Assembly (NCBI RefSeq): GCF_014697615.1
Contig: NZ_JACJSD010000002.1
Coordinates: 124,001-188,000, forward strand
Length of the DNA: 64,000 nucleotides
From: Nostoc sp. FACHB-280
Lineage (GTDB): Bacteria; Cyanobacteriota; Cyanobacteriia; Cyanobacteriales; Nostocaceae
Direction: 5' to 3'
Notes under the pieces: model-generated
Databases searched by the model: none
Told to the model about the DNA's origin: nothing
Seen by the model: only the letters and a program-made list of their open reading frames with translations
Position numbers and translations under genes: made by a program
In this document: piece by piece, positions 1 to 9,495 of the stretch
Layout of the letters: every line of letters begins with the position of its first letter
How positions within the stretch are numbered: position 1 is the first letter of the stretch

Positions 1-120
1 CTTGTGGTAGCTGGCTAAAGCTACAGGTACAATCCCAGGCTGCACACTCCAGTAACACACCAAAACTATGGTCAAAAAAGTTACAAAAAATCGGACAATC
101 CTGGCAAGCAATTTCATCAT
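1..120 (-). CDS. Partial secreted or membrane-anchored protein (N-terminus only)
   Basis: An open frame on the minus strand starts with two consecutive ATGs at 120 and 117 and runs off the left edge without a stop, giving about 40 residues. The translation has a basic start (KLLARIVR), a hydrophobic core (FFVTFLTIVLV) and an ALA-S end that resembles a Sec signal-peptide cleavage site. No clear Shine-Dalgarno sequence is visible. It lies 107 bases beyond the hmpE stop on the same strand, so it may be a downstream neighbour of the hmp cluster. The mature part is outside the window and I do not recognise the family. That it is a signal peptide is inference from composition. Confidence 0.5.
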   Translation of the reverse strand, partial: MMKLLARIVRFFVTFLTIVLVCYWSVQPGIVPVALASYHK

Positions 121-227
121 AGAAATAGTAGATTCAGAACAGAGCTACATCTAGTAAAAACAGTATGACTTACACTCCGCCCAGGCTACTTAGCTTTGAG
201 GACTTTGTTAACCAATACGCTATGTCT

Positions 228-3200
228 CTAACTGCTACTACTAACTAATTTTTCCCCTTTCAACATCCTGACAGCAGCTTCGAGTAAGGCTTCTTCGAGA
301 TAAGGCTTAGTGAAGTAACCACTAGCACCAAGTTGAATTGCCATTTGTCTGTGTTTGTCAGCACCGCGTGAGGTTAGCATAGCGATAGGTAACTGATTCA
401 AGCTGGAATCTTTTTGAATGCGTGATAGTAACTCCAGTCCGTCGCAACGGGGCATTTCAATATCACAGAATACAATATCGCAAGGTAGTCCAGAGCGCAG
501 TTTATCCCAAGCTTCTTGACCATCACGGGCTTGTTCAACGCGATAGCCTGCTTTATTAAAGGTCAAAGATAACAATTCTCGAACTGTAATTGAGTCATCA
601 ACAATGAGTACAGTTGGATCAATTTTCTCAGCCGGAGTTTCTGTAACGTTAGGCGGAACTTTTTGCTGCCAAGCAGTACCACCAGCATTTTTAGATATCC
701 GTCCTTGGAAGATGTCGATAATTTCCAACACGTCAGCAATTGGCATAATTCGACCATCACCGAGAACCGTAGCACCTGCTACACCGATGGGTTTTGGTGC
801 TGGCCCTTCAAATTGCTTAATTACAATTTCTTGTTCACTGAGTACCAAGTCAATTTGTAAAGCAATTAACGTATTACCCGATCGCACCACCACCACTGAA
901 ACTGTATCATCATCCCTTGTACCACCGTAAACATTACCGCGACTCAACTGGCGATTAAAAGATAACAGTTCTTTTAACGGACGGAAGGGTAAGACTGTAT
1001 CCCGCCAAGAAATAAATGCTTGGCCATCAGCATTATGTTGAATGTTCTTAGCCGGGATATCTAAAGTATCTTCCACACCGTCCATCGGGAAGGCAATTCG
1101 CGCTTTATCGGATACGCAACACAGGGCTTTACAAATACTTAATGTCAGTGGTAGACGAATCGTGAATGTTGTACCTTTACCAATGGCGGAATCTGTATTC
1201 ACCGTCCCGCGAATTTCACTAATCTCGGAACGCACCACATCCATCCCTACGCCACGACCAGAAATTTCATCGGCTTTATCTTTGATACTAAAGCCCGGTT
1301 GGAAAAGCAAATCATAAACTTCCATCCGCGAGATGCTTCTTGCCTGTTCTTTGGTAATCATCCCGACTCTGACGGCCTTAGCTTTCACTTTTTCGGGGTC
1401 GATACCTGCACCGTCATCACCCACAGAAATAACGGTTTGGTTTCCTTGATGGAAGGCGCGAATAGTAATTTCGCCCACTGGTGGTTTACCCGCAGCTTGT
1501 CGTTCTTCGGGAGTTTCGATTCCATGTGCGATCGCATTATTCAACATGTGGGTTAACGGATCGGTGAGATGATCTAAAATCATCTTGTCAATTAAAGTAT
1601 CGCCACCTTCAATTACCAACTCTACTTGTTTACCGCATTTAATCGCGTTATCTCTCACACCGCGCCGCAAACGGTCAATTGCCTGGGAAAATGGCACCAT
1701 GCGGGCGCGGGTTAAACCTTCTTGCAATTGCGTTGTGACTTGGCGGAATTGTCTAGCGACACGTTCAGTTTCTTCGGTTACAAAGTCGATGTCACTCGCT
1801 GACTCTCGTACTCGTACAATCAATTCAATCATTTCCTGAGACAATGTGTGGAACGGCGTAAACCGATCCATTTCTAATTCGCTGAAACCTCGGTCAGTAT
1901 CAGGTTCTGAAGATTGGATTTGAGCTTCTCGTTTGTTGCGGCTGGCTAAGAGAGAAGCTTCTAAGAGCGATCGCTCATACAATTCTTGCATTCTCGCGCC
2001 CACATCGGACAACTGCTGCACTTGAATTAACAAGTTATCTAGTGACTGTCGCAACCGTTCATGATCCTGTTCTAAGGTGTTGCGATTCACCACTAATTCC
2101 CCAACTAAATTACTCATATCATCCAGTTGTTTAACTGGCACTTTCATTGTTTCTTCAAATCTGCGTCGTCCTCCTCCCGTACGAGGCGCTTTACCTGTGT
2201 TGGGTTTAATTTGTGATGTGTGGGCTATGGTGTTATCTGCTTCCGCCAGGAGTTTTTCTAAATCACTAAATTCATCGTCTAATTTTGGTGGGGCTGGTGT
2301 TGCGTTAGCAGGATTATGATTAGTTGTGGCGGCAGGAAATTCTTGAATATTAGTGTGATGAATTTCTGGTGCAGGAGGTTGAGGGGTCTGCTTGTTGCCA
2401 CCTAATAACGCTTCTAAAGCGGCAAAATCATCAGAGGCGATCGCTGCATCATGATTCGGTAATTCTTCACCTAATAATGCTTCTAAATCCGCGAAGTCAT
2501 CTTCTGCGGCTGATTCTTGATTTGTATTTTCTGGAGTTGCAATGCTTTCTGCTGCTAATGGTTCAACTGTTGGTGTATCTTCTACGGTTTCAAGAATTTC
2601 TAATAATAATTCTGGCGACTCTGTTGTTTCTCTTAATACATCAACGGCAACTGTCTCATTAATATTTTCATAAACTTCTAGCTTTAATCCTACCTCGCCA
2701 TTACTGGCAGATGGCATGTCATTACTGGAAAATAAATCAAAATTATCGTTAACGCTTGGTTCTTTTGTCTCTGATTGATTATTATCAGTTACAAATGAAT
2801 CATCGAGTAAATTATCAAAACTAGGTAGTTGGGAAAAATCAATAATTTCTGTTTCTGCCAGTAATCTATCTAAATCTGGATCTAATTCACTAATATCTGT
2901 AGCTAATAAATCATCGAATAAATTCAAGTCTGCATCTTGATTAACCACTGGTTCTTGGGCAGATAACTCAGCAGTTTCCCCAAGGCTCATATCGCCAAAC
3001 AAATCAAAATTGGGACTATCGGAACTATCTAACTGAATATAAGTGCCATGAATTTTTACTTCTAAATCATCTAAAGTAATTGCTTCATTCTCTGCCGTTG
3101 TTTCTAGATCATCAAAAAGATTTAATTCCAAGTCACCAAAATTTTGGGCATCAACAGCCTCGGATTGTGGTGATTTTTCGGTAAATTCAGGCTTGACATC

Positions 3201-5363
3201 TAATGCCTCTGGTTCTTGGGTAAAACTGTGAATTTCTGAAGATGATCCAGCGCGATCGCTCACAACAGGCGGCTTAATATTACCAAATAAATCATCCTCT
3301 TGGTCAACATCAAAATCTAATTCTGACTGGAGAAAAGTTATGTCAAACTCATCTCGGTAGTCACCTATATTTGCCGAACTCGTATCTGAGAAATCAACAA
3401 AAATCTCCCCAGAAGCCGCCGCCGCAAATAAACTTTCTTCTAACGCTTTAGCAACATCTTCTTCTAAACCATGCTCAAATTCTGAAGTTGTATCTACCTC
3501 TGTGGAGGAATTCCAGAAGTTATGCAAATCATCTTCTGTCTGGGATAAATTTGTTGTACCAGATGGACTCTCAAATAAATCCCCAATGCCTGACTCCTCT
3601 GTGGGTATGAGGGTATTTTCTGCCCCTTCCGTAAATAAACCATCTAAAGATAAAGCGTTGGGTTCAGAATTTGATAACTCAATTTCTGGATGATCAGTAC
3701 TGATTTCAGCATTTTCCAGGAATAATTCATCTAAAATGTCTTGCTGGGTCGCAGATAATTCACTATTTGGATGGGTTGGATTTGCTGGTTGAGTAACTTC
3801 GCTTGTAGTTGAGTGTTGCGGCTCATCTCCAGTCAATGCTAATAATTCATCGACATCTGGATTACTAACACTACTAGAATCTGCCTGAGTTTCTGGTGCT
3901 GTGGTTGATGCTGAAGGCTCTTTTTCTAAGAAATGATCGCCAAATAAAAGTCCCAGGTCTTCACTCGTGTCGAGATTACTGGTTGATGAGTCAGCCAAGT
4001 TATGATCTAAAGACAGAAGATCATCTAAATCACTATCATGATCTGCTGTGGGATCTTCAGTAATATCTATTTCTAAATCACTGATGGGATGAATCTCCAG
4101 AATTTCTTCCTGCTGCCAAGTTTCATCTAATTCTGGTGTCTCTCCTTCAAATAAATCCGCTAAAGTATTTAATTCTGCTATTCCCACCTCTGGGCCGTGA
4201 TGATCAATTCGCGCCACAGTCAATGATTCATCTTCGCCCTCACTAAACAGCAAATTGACCCCATTTTCATCAGCCGGATGAATTGCAGCTTGATCTTGAT
4301 TCAGCTGTTCATTCAAATCCGTCAAGCTGATAACACTATCTGTTGGTTGGACACTAGCAATCAGTGAAACTTCCTCATCTGCGCCGGTGTTGATAATTGG
4401 GGTTTCTGTCTCGGCTGGCGCTGCATTGTCCAATAAATCAAAGTCTAAAGAAAAAGACTCCAGTTCAGGAAAACTCAGCAGTGCTTCTAACTGCTGACTA
4501 ATGGTAATTTCAGCATCTCTCCCTTGCAGAACTAATTCCTGAGCTTGTTTAATCTCAGTAATCACGATTTTGGCTAAGGTCAGATAAGTATTTTCACTAT
4601 TACAAATTGCATTAGCCGCCGCTTGACATAAACTCGACCAGTTAGGCAAATTCCATCTTTGTCCGAGTTTTTCTAACTGGCTACAGCACTGCTGAAGATT
4701 TTGCCGTGATTCTGATGTTGCTTGTTGCTTAAACAGTTGCAACATTTGTCGGAGCGATTGCAGCACCTGGTTTTGGAATTCGCTCCAAGTATTTTCCGGT
4801 GCTGGTAATGCTGGCGCGGAAATTTGGGTGTCTTCTGTCGCTGCGGAAATATCCTCGCGCCGGAAAATCTCGGTCAGCGTACTGACAGTTTCGATATGGG
4901 CAGCTTGGATGATAGTATGACCATCTTCGGCTGCACCGCCTTTTTGTACCAACAAGTCTAAATGTTCATTTAGCCATTTAAATACAGGTTCAGCTTCCGA
5001 CATTAAATTATTGGCTGCTTCTTCGGAAAGTCCGTAAGGGCCACTCAAATGTTCTAATAAAGCTTTCAGAGTATCAGCTACACCCAAAAACAAAGACTCT
5101 AATTTTTCATCAACCCGCACTGGATGTTCTTTGAGAACTTTAAAGCAATCTTCCAGACGGTGAGATGTATGCTGGATACTGGTTAAACCCAGCATCGCTG
5201 CGCCGCCTTTTATAGAATGGGCTGCCCGAAAAACTTCATTGATCATTTCCGGGTCGTTCAAGGTACTTTGCAGATTTAGCAACCCCTGTTCAATGGTGTT
5301 CAGGTGGTCTCGCGCTTCTTCGATAAAGTAACCTAAAATCCGCTGTTGTTGTTCCGGCAGCAT
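228..5363 (-). CDS. hmpE: HmpE: CheA-type hybrid histidine kinase for pilus motility
   Basis: CheA-like kinase of about 1711 residues. An N-terminal Hpt domain carries the phosphorylatable His near residue 49 (AAHSIKGGAAMLG). A second helical segment lies at about 190-300 and a very long acidic linker at about 300-1070. These are followed by the dimerisation domain, the ATPase (NNAIAHGIE near 1273, then GDDGAGID and GRGVGMDVV), a CheW-like P5 domain (about 1411-1554) and a C-terminal receiver (VDDS, acceptor Asp in VFCDIEMP). The frame also opens with GTG at 5369; I prefer ATG 5363, but neither has a good ribosome site. It is the last gene of the minus-strand cluster hmpA-B-C-D-E. In Nostoc punctiforme this locus controls hormogonium pili and gliding; PixL/PilL are the Synechocystis counterparts. 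The symbol rests on order and domain make-up. Confidence 0.9.
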   Translation of the reverse strand: MLPEQQQRILGYFIEEARDHLNTIEQGLLNLQSTLNDPEMINEVFRAAHSIKGGAAMLGLTSIQHTSHRLEDCFKVLKEHPVRVDEKLESLFLGVADTLKALLEHLSGPYGLSEEAANNLMSEAEPVFKWLNEHLDLLVQKGGAAEDGHTIIQAAHIETVSTLTEIFRREDISAATEDTQISAPALPAPENTWSEFQNQVLQSLRQMLQLFKQQATSESRQNLQQCCSQLEKLGQRWNLPNWSSLCQAAANAICNSENTYLTLAKIVITEIKQAQELVLQGRDAEITISQQLEALLSFPELESFSLDFDLLDNAAPAETETPIINTGADEEVSLIASVQPTDSVISLTDLNEQLNQDQAAIHPADENGVNLLFSEGEDESLTVARIDHHGPEVGIAELNTLADLFEGETPELDETWQQEEILEIHPISDLEIDITEDPTADHDSDLDDLLSLDHNLADSSTSNLDTSEDLGLLFGDHFLEKEPSASTTAPETQADSSSVSNPDVDELLALTGDEPQHSTTSEVTQPANPTHPNSELSATQQDILDELFLENAEISTDHPEIELSNSEPNALSLDGLFTEGAENTLIPTEESGIGDLFESPSGTTNLSQTEDDLHNFWNSSTEVDTTSEFEHGLEEDVAKALEESLFAAAASGEIFVDFSDTSSANIGDYRDEFDITFLQSELDFDVDQEDDLFGNIKPPVVSDRAGSSSEIHSFTQEPEALDVKPEFTEKSPQSEAVDAQNFGDLELNLFDDLETTAENEAITLDDLEVKIHGTYIQLDSSDSPNFDLFGDMSLGETAELSAQEPVVNQDADLNLFDDLLATDISELDPDLDRLLAETEIIDFSQLPSFDNLLDDSFVTDNNQSETKEPSVNDNFDLFSSNDMPSASNGEVGLKLEVYENINETVAVDVLRETTESPELLLEILETVEDTPTVEPLAAESIATPENTNQESAAEDDFADLEALLGEELPNHDAAIASDDFAALEALLGGNKQTPQPPAPEIHHTNIQEFPAATTNHNPANATPAPPKLDDEFSDLEKLLAEADNTIAHTSQIKPNTGKAPRTGGGRRRFEETMKVPVKQLDDMSNLVGELVVNRNTLEQDHERLRQSLDNLLIQVQQLSDVGARMQELYERSLLEASLLASRNKREAQIQSSEPDTDRGFSELEMDRFTPFHTLSQEMIELIVRVRESASDIDFVTEETERVARQFRQVTTQLQEGLTRARMVPFSQAIDRLRRGVRDNAIKCGKQVELVIEGGDTLIDKMILDHLTDPLTHMLNNAIAHGIETPEERQAAGKPPVGEITIRAFHQGNQTVISVGDDGAGIDPEKVKAKAVRVGMITKEQARSISRMEVYDLLFQPGFSIKDKADEISGRGVGMDVVRSEISEIRGTVNTDSAIGKGTTFTIRLPLTLSICKALCCVSDKARIAFPMDGVEDTLDIPAKNIQHNADGQAFISWRDTVLPFRPLKELLSFNRQLSRGNVYGGTRDDDTVSVVVVRSGNTLIALQIDLVLSEQEIVIKQFEGPAPKPIGVAGATVLGDGRIMPIADVLEIIDIFQGRISKNAGGTAWQQKVPPNVTETPAEKIDPTVLIVDDSITVRELLSLTFNKAGYRVEQARDGQEAWDKLRSGLPCDIVFCDIEMPRCDGLELLSRIQKDSSLNQLPIAMLTSRGADKHRQMAIQLGASGYFTKPYLEEALLEAAVRMLKGEKLVSSSS

Positions 5364-5371
5364 AGTCACAA

Positions 5372-5487
5372 GTTAAAAGGTAAAAGTTAAAAGGTAAAAG
5401 AAAAGGCAACGGCAAATTGAAAGGTAAAAGACAAAGCACAAAAGTAGATATTTCTTTTTACTTTTGCCTTTTTACTTTTGCCTTTTT
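5372..5487. repeat. A/T-rich tandem and inverted repeat between hmpD and hmpE
   Basis: The left half repeats AAAGGTAAAAG units (5376-5442) and the right half repeats CTTTTTACTTTTGCC units (5453-5490). The halves are roughly complementary, so the RNA could fold into a long weak hairpin. The hmpD stop codon (5486-5488) lies in the right half. It may be a partial terminator or an RNA stability element inside the operon; function is inferred. Confidence 0.6.
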
Positions 5488-8386
5488 ACTTTGATTCCAA
5501 GGTGTCCACGCGGAAACGCTCAACGGAAGCGATTAAGTCACGGGACACACCCACGAGGTTTTGGAGTGCGCCAGAAACTCGTTGTGCTTCTTGGGAGGTT
5601 TCTTGGGCTGTGAGTTCTACTGATTGCATAACTTGAGCGACAGCACGGGAGGTTTCTGTTTGTTCTACGGTGTCGCTGGTAATTGAGCGCACAAGAATAT
5701 CAATGCGGTTTGCTACTTGAATAATATTTTCGAGCGATCGCTTGGCTTCTTCCGCCAGTTTTGTGCCTTTAATTACCTGTTGTGTGCCTTCTTCCATTGC
5801 TGTCATTACTGAACCAGTTTCACTTTGGATTTGCATCACAATCTGTTCAATTTCTTTCAAAGATTTTGCCGATTTATCTGCCAACTGGCGGACTTCATCA
5901 GCCACAATTGCAAATCCCCGTCCAGCCTCACCTGCCCTAGCTGCCTCAATACTGGCGTTGAGTGCCAGTAAGTTGGTACGGGAGGCAATTTGGGAAATTA
6001 ACGCCACAATCTTAGAAATTTCTTGGGAAGATTCTGCTAAACGTTTCACCTTACGGGTGGTTTCCGCTACAGTTTCCCTAATTTCTAAAATCCCCGCTAC
6101 GGTGTTTTCTACTGCTTCCCCACCTTTGAGCGCAATGCTACTAGCATCACGGGCAACGGCTTCAGCTTCTCGCGCCGCTTCTGCCACCCGTTGAATTGAG
6201 TCGGTCATCACCTGCACCGAATTTAAGGTGACGGCTAATTCTTCCGCTTGGCGCAAAGCGTCACTAGATAAGGCACGGGCAAAGGTTTCAGAATTGGTTG
6301 CGCCTTTGGTTACTTCCCGCGCGGCGACTTTTACCTGTTGGACAATATCGCGCAAGTTTTGAATTGTCAGGTTAAAGGCATCAGCAACGGCTCCAAGTAC
6401 GTCTGCTGTCACCTCTGCCTGCACTGTCAAGTCACCTCTAGCTGCCCCTTCTACGTCGTCTAGCAATCGAATTACTTGCCGTTGGAGGTTTTCTTTGGCT
6501 TCTTCTTGTTCATCGGCTTTGCGTTGGGCTTCATTGGTGGTAGTAAAAATTACCCGCGCCATTTCATTAAAGCCAGTAGCCAATAAACCTAATTCATCTT
6601 CGGAATATACGGTGGCTTGGACATTGAGATTACCTTGGCGGACAGCATCAAACTGACTTTGTAAATCCTTGGTAGTACGGCGAATTTGCTTCAGGGTGAG
6701 ATTGCTCATAAAAGCAGCCGTGGCAAACCCAGAAATTCCAGCCGCCAGGGACATCGCCCAGCCTGTGTTACGAATGGATGCTCGCTGTTGGGGTTCGGAA
6801 AAAGAAGTTGCCCCAAAGCTGACCACAGCTACCACCATTGCCGAGAAAATTCCCACAGTTCCAGCTACTAAAAAAGGCTTCATATCCAAAGAAGCATTTT
6901 CGAGGGGGGCTAACCAGCCTTGCTCTACACTGGCTACTGGGTCTAATTTTGACACATCTGTTTGCGTAAATATCGGGACAGCTTCTTGCGACCCTGTAAT
7001 GGTGAATAGTTCTTCATCGCGATCGCTACTGCCATTATTCGGGATAGGTTCATTCGACTTACTACGGGGACTACTGTTGGTTTCCAATGGACCAGACAGT
7101 ACCACATCCCCAAAGCTCATATCCGAGTCTGCTAAATCAAACCCCGGAATATTACCAAGGTCGTCAAATTCGTCAAAGTCATCTAAAAACTCAATATTAC
7201 TTTTAGAATTTTCACTACTGAGCATACTGTTGGTATCCTCAGTGCTTCTAAATTCATCTGAGCCAAAGGCAGACTCAAAGGCTTCAAAATCAAAATTATC
7301 ATCACCATCAAACGAGTTGGTGTCTAAAGTTGTGCCAGCTTTTAAAGGAGAGTTTTGCAAAGAAAAATCGTCGTTAACAGATGAGTTGGTATTTGTAGAA
7401 TTATCCGGAAATTCTATTTTTTCTAACCAATTACTTGGTTGGGCAGCAAAGACATTATCTTGATTGGTTTTTATGTCCACATTCGGGATATCTTCTGGCG
7501 ATTTTGGTAAAGTTTCATCCAGAATACCCATTTTCGTGTCTAAACTTGCCATACTTGGCTCAAAAGACTTTTCTGCGGCTACCACATCCTCAGCAGTATC
7601 TAAAATATTACTTGAGAGTAAATTATCTGGTGCAAACGGAGAATCAACGCTATTGCTATCGAAGGGTGAGCTGGCTTGATTTACATTTGTCCCACTATTA
7701 AAGGGGTTATTTGCAATGCTGGAATCATCTAAATTGATGACAGATATGTCTTCTTGCCAAAAAGCTGGTAAATCTAGAGCAATTTCTTCTTCTGGACTGT
7801 GATTGAGTTCGGCATTTTGGTTATCTAGACTGACAGCAAAAGGATCATCTATGACCGCAGGTGACTCTTCAACCGTTTTGTGCATGATAATGCTGTCAGT
7901 GGGAATATCAAATGGGTTCGATGGTGATTGAGGTTCTGCCAAGCTATCAAAATTCAAACTTTGGCTGTCTAAATTAGCAAATGCGTCTAAGTCTTGTAAG
8001 TCTGATGTATCCATCTCTGAGGGATCAGAAATCCCTGTCAGCCCAGTCAAGCTGATTGACTCAATTGACTCATCAATCTCACTCGGAATCGCTTGTTCTT
8101 CTAATGGTTGTAAATATTGATTGATATTCTCCAGACCATTTTTAGCAAAACTGATGATTTCGGGATCATCAGTCAACTGTAATACTTTTTGATATTCGGC
8201 TTTGGCAACATCGTACTGCTGCAAAACATAGTAGACGTGACCCCTTAATAAATGGCAGTTAGGGTCATCTGGTACATTTTGTACTACCTGATCAACTAAG
8301 GTAGCAGCGAATTCATAGTCTTGTTCCGCATAGGCTGTACAAGCCTGCTGATATGTTTCTAGATAATCATCTATTGTTGCTGCCAT
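5486..8386 (-). CDS. hmpD: HmpD: methyl-accepting chemotaxis protein
   Basis: Chemoreceptor of 966 residues. The start is ATG 8386 because GGGAGGGAGC lies just upstream; a longer frame to 8446 would overlap hmpC. Order: TPR-like helices (about 1-95), an acidic Asn/Ser/Asp-rich linker (about 100-495), two membrane helices (about 505-525 and 543-563), HAMP segments (about 565-700) and the methyl-accepting signalling domain with its hairpin tip ([19 protein letters not shown]). The two membrane helices are separated by only about 17 residues, so there is no periplasmic ligand domain, and sensing must be cytoplasmic or within the membrane. It resembles PilJ/PixJ-type receptors. The gene follows hmpC by 16 bases. 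The end of the frame runs into an A/T repeat. Confidence 0.92.
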   Translation of the reverse strand: MAATIDDYLETYQQACTAYAEQDYEFAATLVDQVVQNVPDDPNCHLLRGHVYYVLQQYDVAKAEYQKVLQLTDDPEIISFAKNGLENINQYLQPLEEQAIPSEIDESIESISLTGLTGISDPSEMDTSDLQDLDAFANLDSQSLNFDSLAEPQSPSNPFDIPTDSIIMHKTVEESPAVIDDPFAVSLDNQNAELNHSPEEEIALDLPAFWQEDISVINLDDSSIANNPFNSGTNVNQASSPFDSNSVDSPFAPDNLLSSNILDTAEDVVAAEKSFEPSMASLDTKMGILDETLPKSPEDIPNVDIKTNQDNVFAAQPSNWLEKIEFPDNSTNTNSSVNDDFSLQNSPLKAGTTLDTNSFDGDDNFDFEAFESAFGSDEFRSTEDTNSMLSSENSKSNIEFLDDFDEFDDLGNIPGFDLADSDMSFGDVVLSGPLETNSSPRSKSNEPIPNNGSSDRDEELFTITGSQEAVPIFTQTDVSKLDPVASVEQGWLAPLENASLDMKPFLVAGTVGIFSAMVVAVVSFGATSFSEPQQRASIRNTGWAMSLAAGISGFATAAFMSNLTLKQIRRTTKDLQSQFDAVRQGNLNVQATVYSEDELGLLATGFNEMARVIFTTTNEAQRKADEQEEAKENLQRQVIRLLDDVEGAARGDLTVQAEVTADVLGAVADAFNLTIQNLRDIVQQVKVAAREVTKGATNSETFARALSSDALRQAEELAVTLNSVQVMTDSIQRVAEAAREAEAVARDASSIALKGGEAVENTVAGILEIRETVAETTRKVKRLAESSQEISKIVALISQIASRTNLLALNASIEAARAGEAGRGFAIVADEVRQLADKSAKSLKEIEQIVMQIQSETGSVMTAMEEGTQQVIKGTKLAEEAKRSLENIIQVANRIDILVRSITSDTVEQTETSRAVAQVMQSVELTAQETSQEAQRVSGALQNLVGVSRDLIASVERFRVDTLESK

Positions 8387-8402
8387 TTGCTCCCTCCCAA
8401 TA

Positions 8403-8933
8403 TCATCCTGCCCACCTTGCACTCCGCACAATCGCCGTTTGATCAAGTAATCTTAAACACTGGTTGTTCTTAGTACCTAATGACCACTCGCCACGTAAAA
8501 AGGGAGCCATCGTATCTGGTAGATTTGTTGGTGGCATCAGATTTTGTACATCTAGCCAATCCATACCGCCGACTTCCTCGACTGCTAAACCGACTATTGT
8601 TTCCTGCTCCTCAATGGCAATTACTGGGATTTCTGCTCTATCAGTATTTAGCGCAGTTCCTTCGCCCAGAAATTGACCCAAATCTGCCACCCAAATTACT
8701 CGACCTCGTAAATTTAGAGTACCCAAAAGTAAAGGAGAAGCATTAGGAATCGGGGTAATTCTATCAGGGCTTAATTCTAAGACTTCTCGAATACCAGTAG
8801 CTGGTAGGGCAAACTCCTGATGCGAGGGAATATAAAAACGTAAATGTAACTCACCTTCAGGACTTTCTACTTGTAATTCCGGGCGGAAGTGGTCTTGACC
8901 AGTGCCACCTAAAAAGTCCGGTTTGCTCATCAT
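8403..8933 (-). CDS. hmpC: HmpC: CheW-like coupling protein
   Basis: A 176-residue single CheW domain that should couple the receptor HmpD to the kinase HmpE. Visible CheW features are the strand-turn pattern around [24 protein letters not shown], a central [12 protein letters not shown] segment (the common NLRG.I..V.DL signature) and [11 protein letters not shown]. Length matches CheW. It begins with two ATGs (8933 and 8930), with AAGGAT about ten bases upstream. It lies 13 bases after hmpB and 16 before hmpD, consistent with one operon. Confidence in the family is high; the name comes from the cluster order known in Nostoc punctiforme. Confidence 0.9.
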   Translation of the reverse strand: MMSKPDFLGGTGQDHFRPELQVESPEGELHLRFYIPSHQEFALPATGIREVLELSPDRITPIPNASPLLLGTLNLRGRVIWVADLGQFLGEGTALNTDRAEIPVIAIEEQETIVGLAVEEVGGMDWLDVQNLMPPTNLPDTMAPFLRGEWSLGTKNNQCLRLLDQTAIVRSARWAG

Positions 8934-8946
8934 ATAATTTTCATCC

Positions 8947-9312
8947 TTATCCTCGCAGGAGTTGTTTGACTGTTCCTACCAACTCTGTTGGTTGAAACGG
9001 TTTGGCGATATAAGCATCCGCCCCCTGTTTCATTCCCCAGTAGCGATCAAATTCTTCACCTTTAGAAGAACACATAACTACAGGGACATTTTGAGTTTTG
9101 GGGTCAGATTTTAACCGCCGACACACTTCGTAGCCGTTCATCCGTGGCATGACAATATCCAATACCACCAAGTCTGGTGGAGCGGTTTGAATGGCCTCCA
9201 ACGCTTCTACTCCGTCACTGGCATAAGTGACTGTTAAACCAGTGGCTTTCAGGAGGTCAATAATCATCTCCCTCTGTGCGAGACTGTCTTCCACAATCAG
9301 AACTGTACTCAT
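8947..9312 (-). CDS. hmpB: HmpB: CheY-like response regulator
   Basis: A 121-residue stand-alone receiver domain: acidic pair in VLIVEDS, acceptor Asp in LVVLDIVMPRMNG, conserved Ser in VVMCSSKG and Lys in AKPFQ. It has no output domain, so it probably acts as a diffusible CheY/PilH-type regulator of the pilus motor, phosphorylated by HmpE. A strong AGGAGGT lies about 11 bases before ATG 9312. It is separated from hmpA by a 183-base gap holding interleaved inverted repeats, so its expression may be set apart from hmpA. Confidence 0.93.
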   Translation of the reverse strand: MSTVLIVEDSLAQREMIIDLLKATGLTVTYASDGVEALEAIQTAPPDLVVLDIVMPRMNGYEVCRRLKSDPKTQNVPVVMCSSKGEEFDRYWGMKQGADAYIAKPFQPTELVGTVKQLLRG

Positions 9313-9432
9313 AAATGTTTATCTACCTCCTGATGTAGACGTTCCTGTTTGGAACATTCCCTGACTCCCCGTTAAAATTACTTGTATAAATTTATGCTAT
9401 TATTTCACTAATTGACTAGATAATAATTGGGC

Positions 9433-9488
9433 ATGGGGTTAGTTGATTCTGTGATAACATTTTTTACCCCATCTTTTATAGAATCAAC
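9433..9488 (-). promoter_or_regulatory. Two interleaved inverted repeats after hmpA (pseudoknot or switch)
   Basis: In transcript direction, GTTGATTCT (9488-9480) is complementary to AGAATCAAC (9450-9442), and ATGGGGT (9472-9466) is complementary to ACCCCAT (9439-9433). The arms interleave, so the two perfect stems (9 and 7 bp) form either a pseudoknot or two mutually exclusive hairpins. The element begins eight bases after the hmpA stop. A role in processing or differential expression of hmpA versus hmpB is inferred. Confidence 0.5.
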
Positions 9489-9495
9489 AAGTCTT

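Noticed and set aside
6669-7463. 264-codon ORF antisense to hmpD
   Set aside because: It is the complement of the low-complexity acidic linker, giving Ser/Leu-rich sequence; the hmpD frame is the clear gene.
8387-8446. N-terminal extension of HmpD to 8446
   Set aside because: It would overlap hmpC by 44 bases; GGGAGGGAGC just before ATG 8386 fixes the start.
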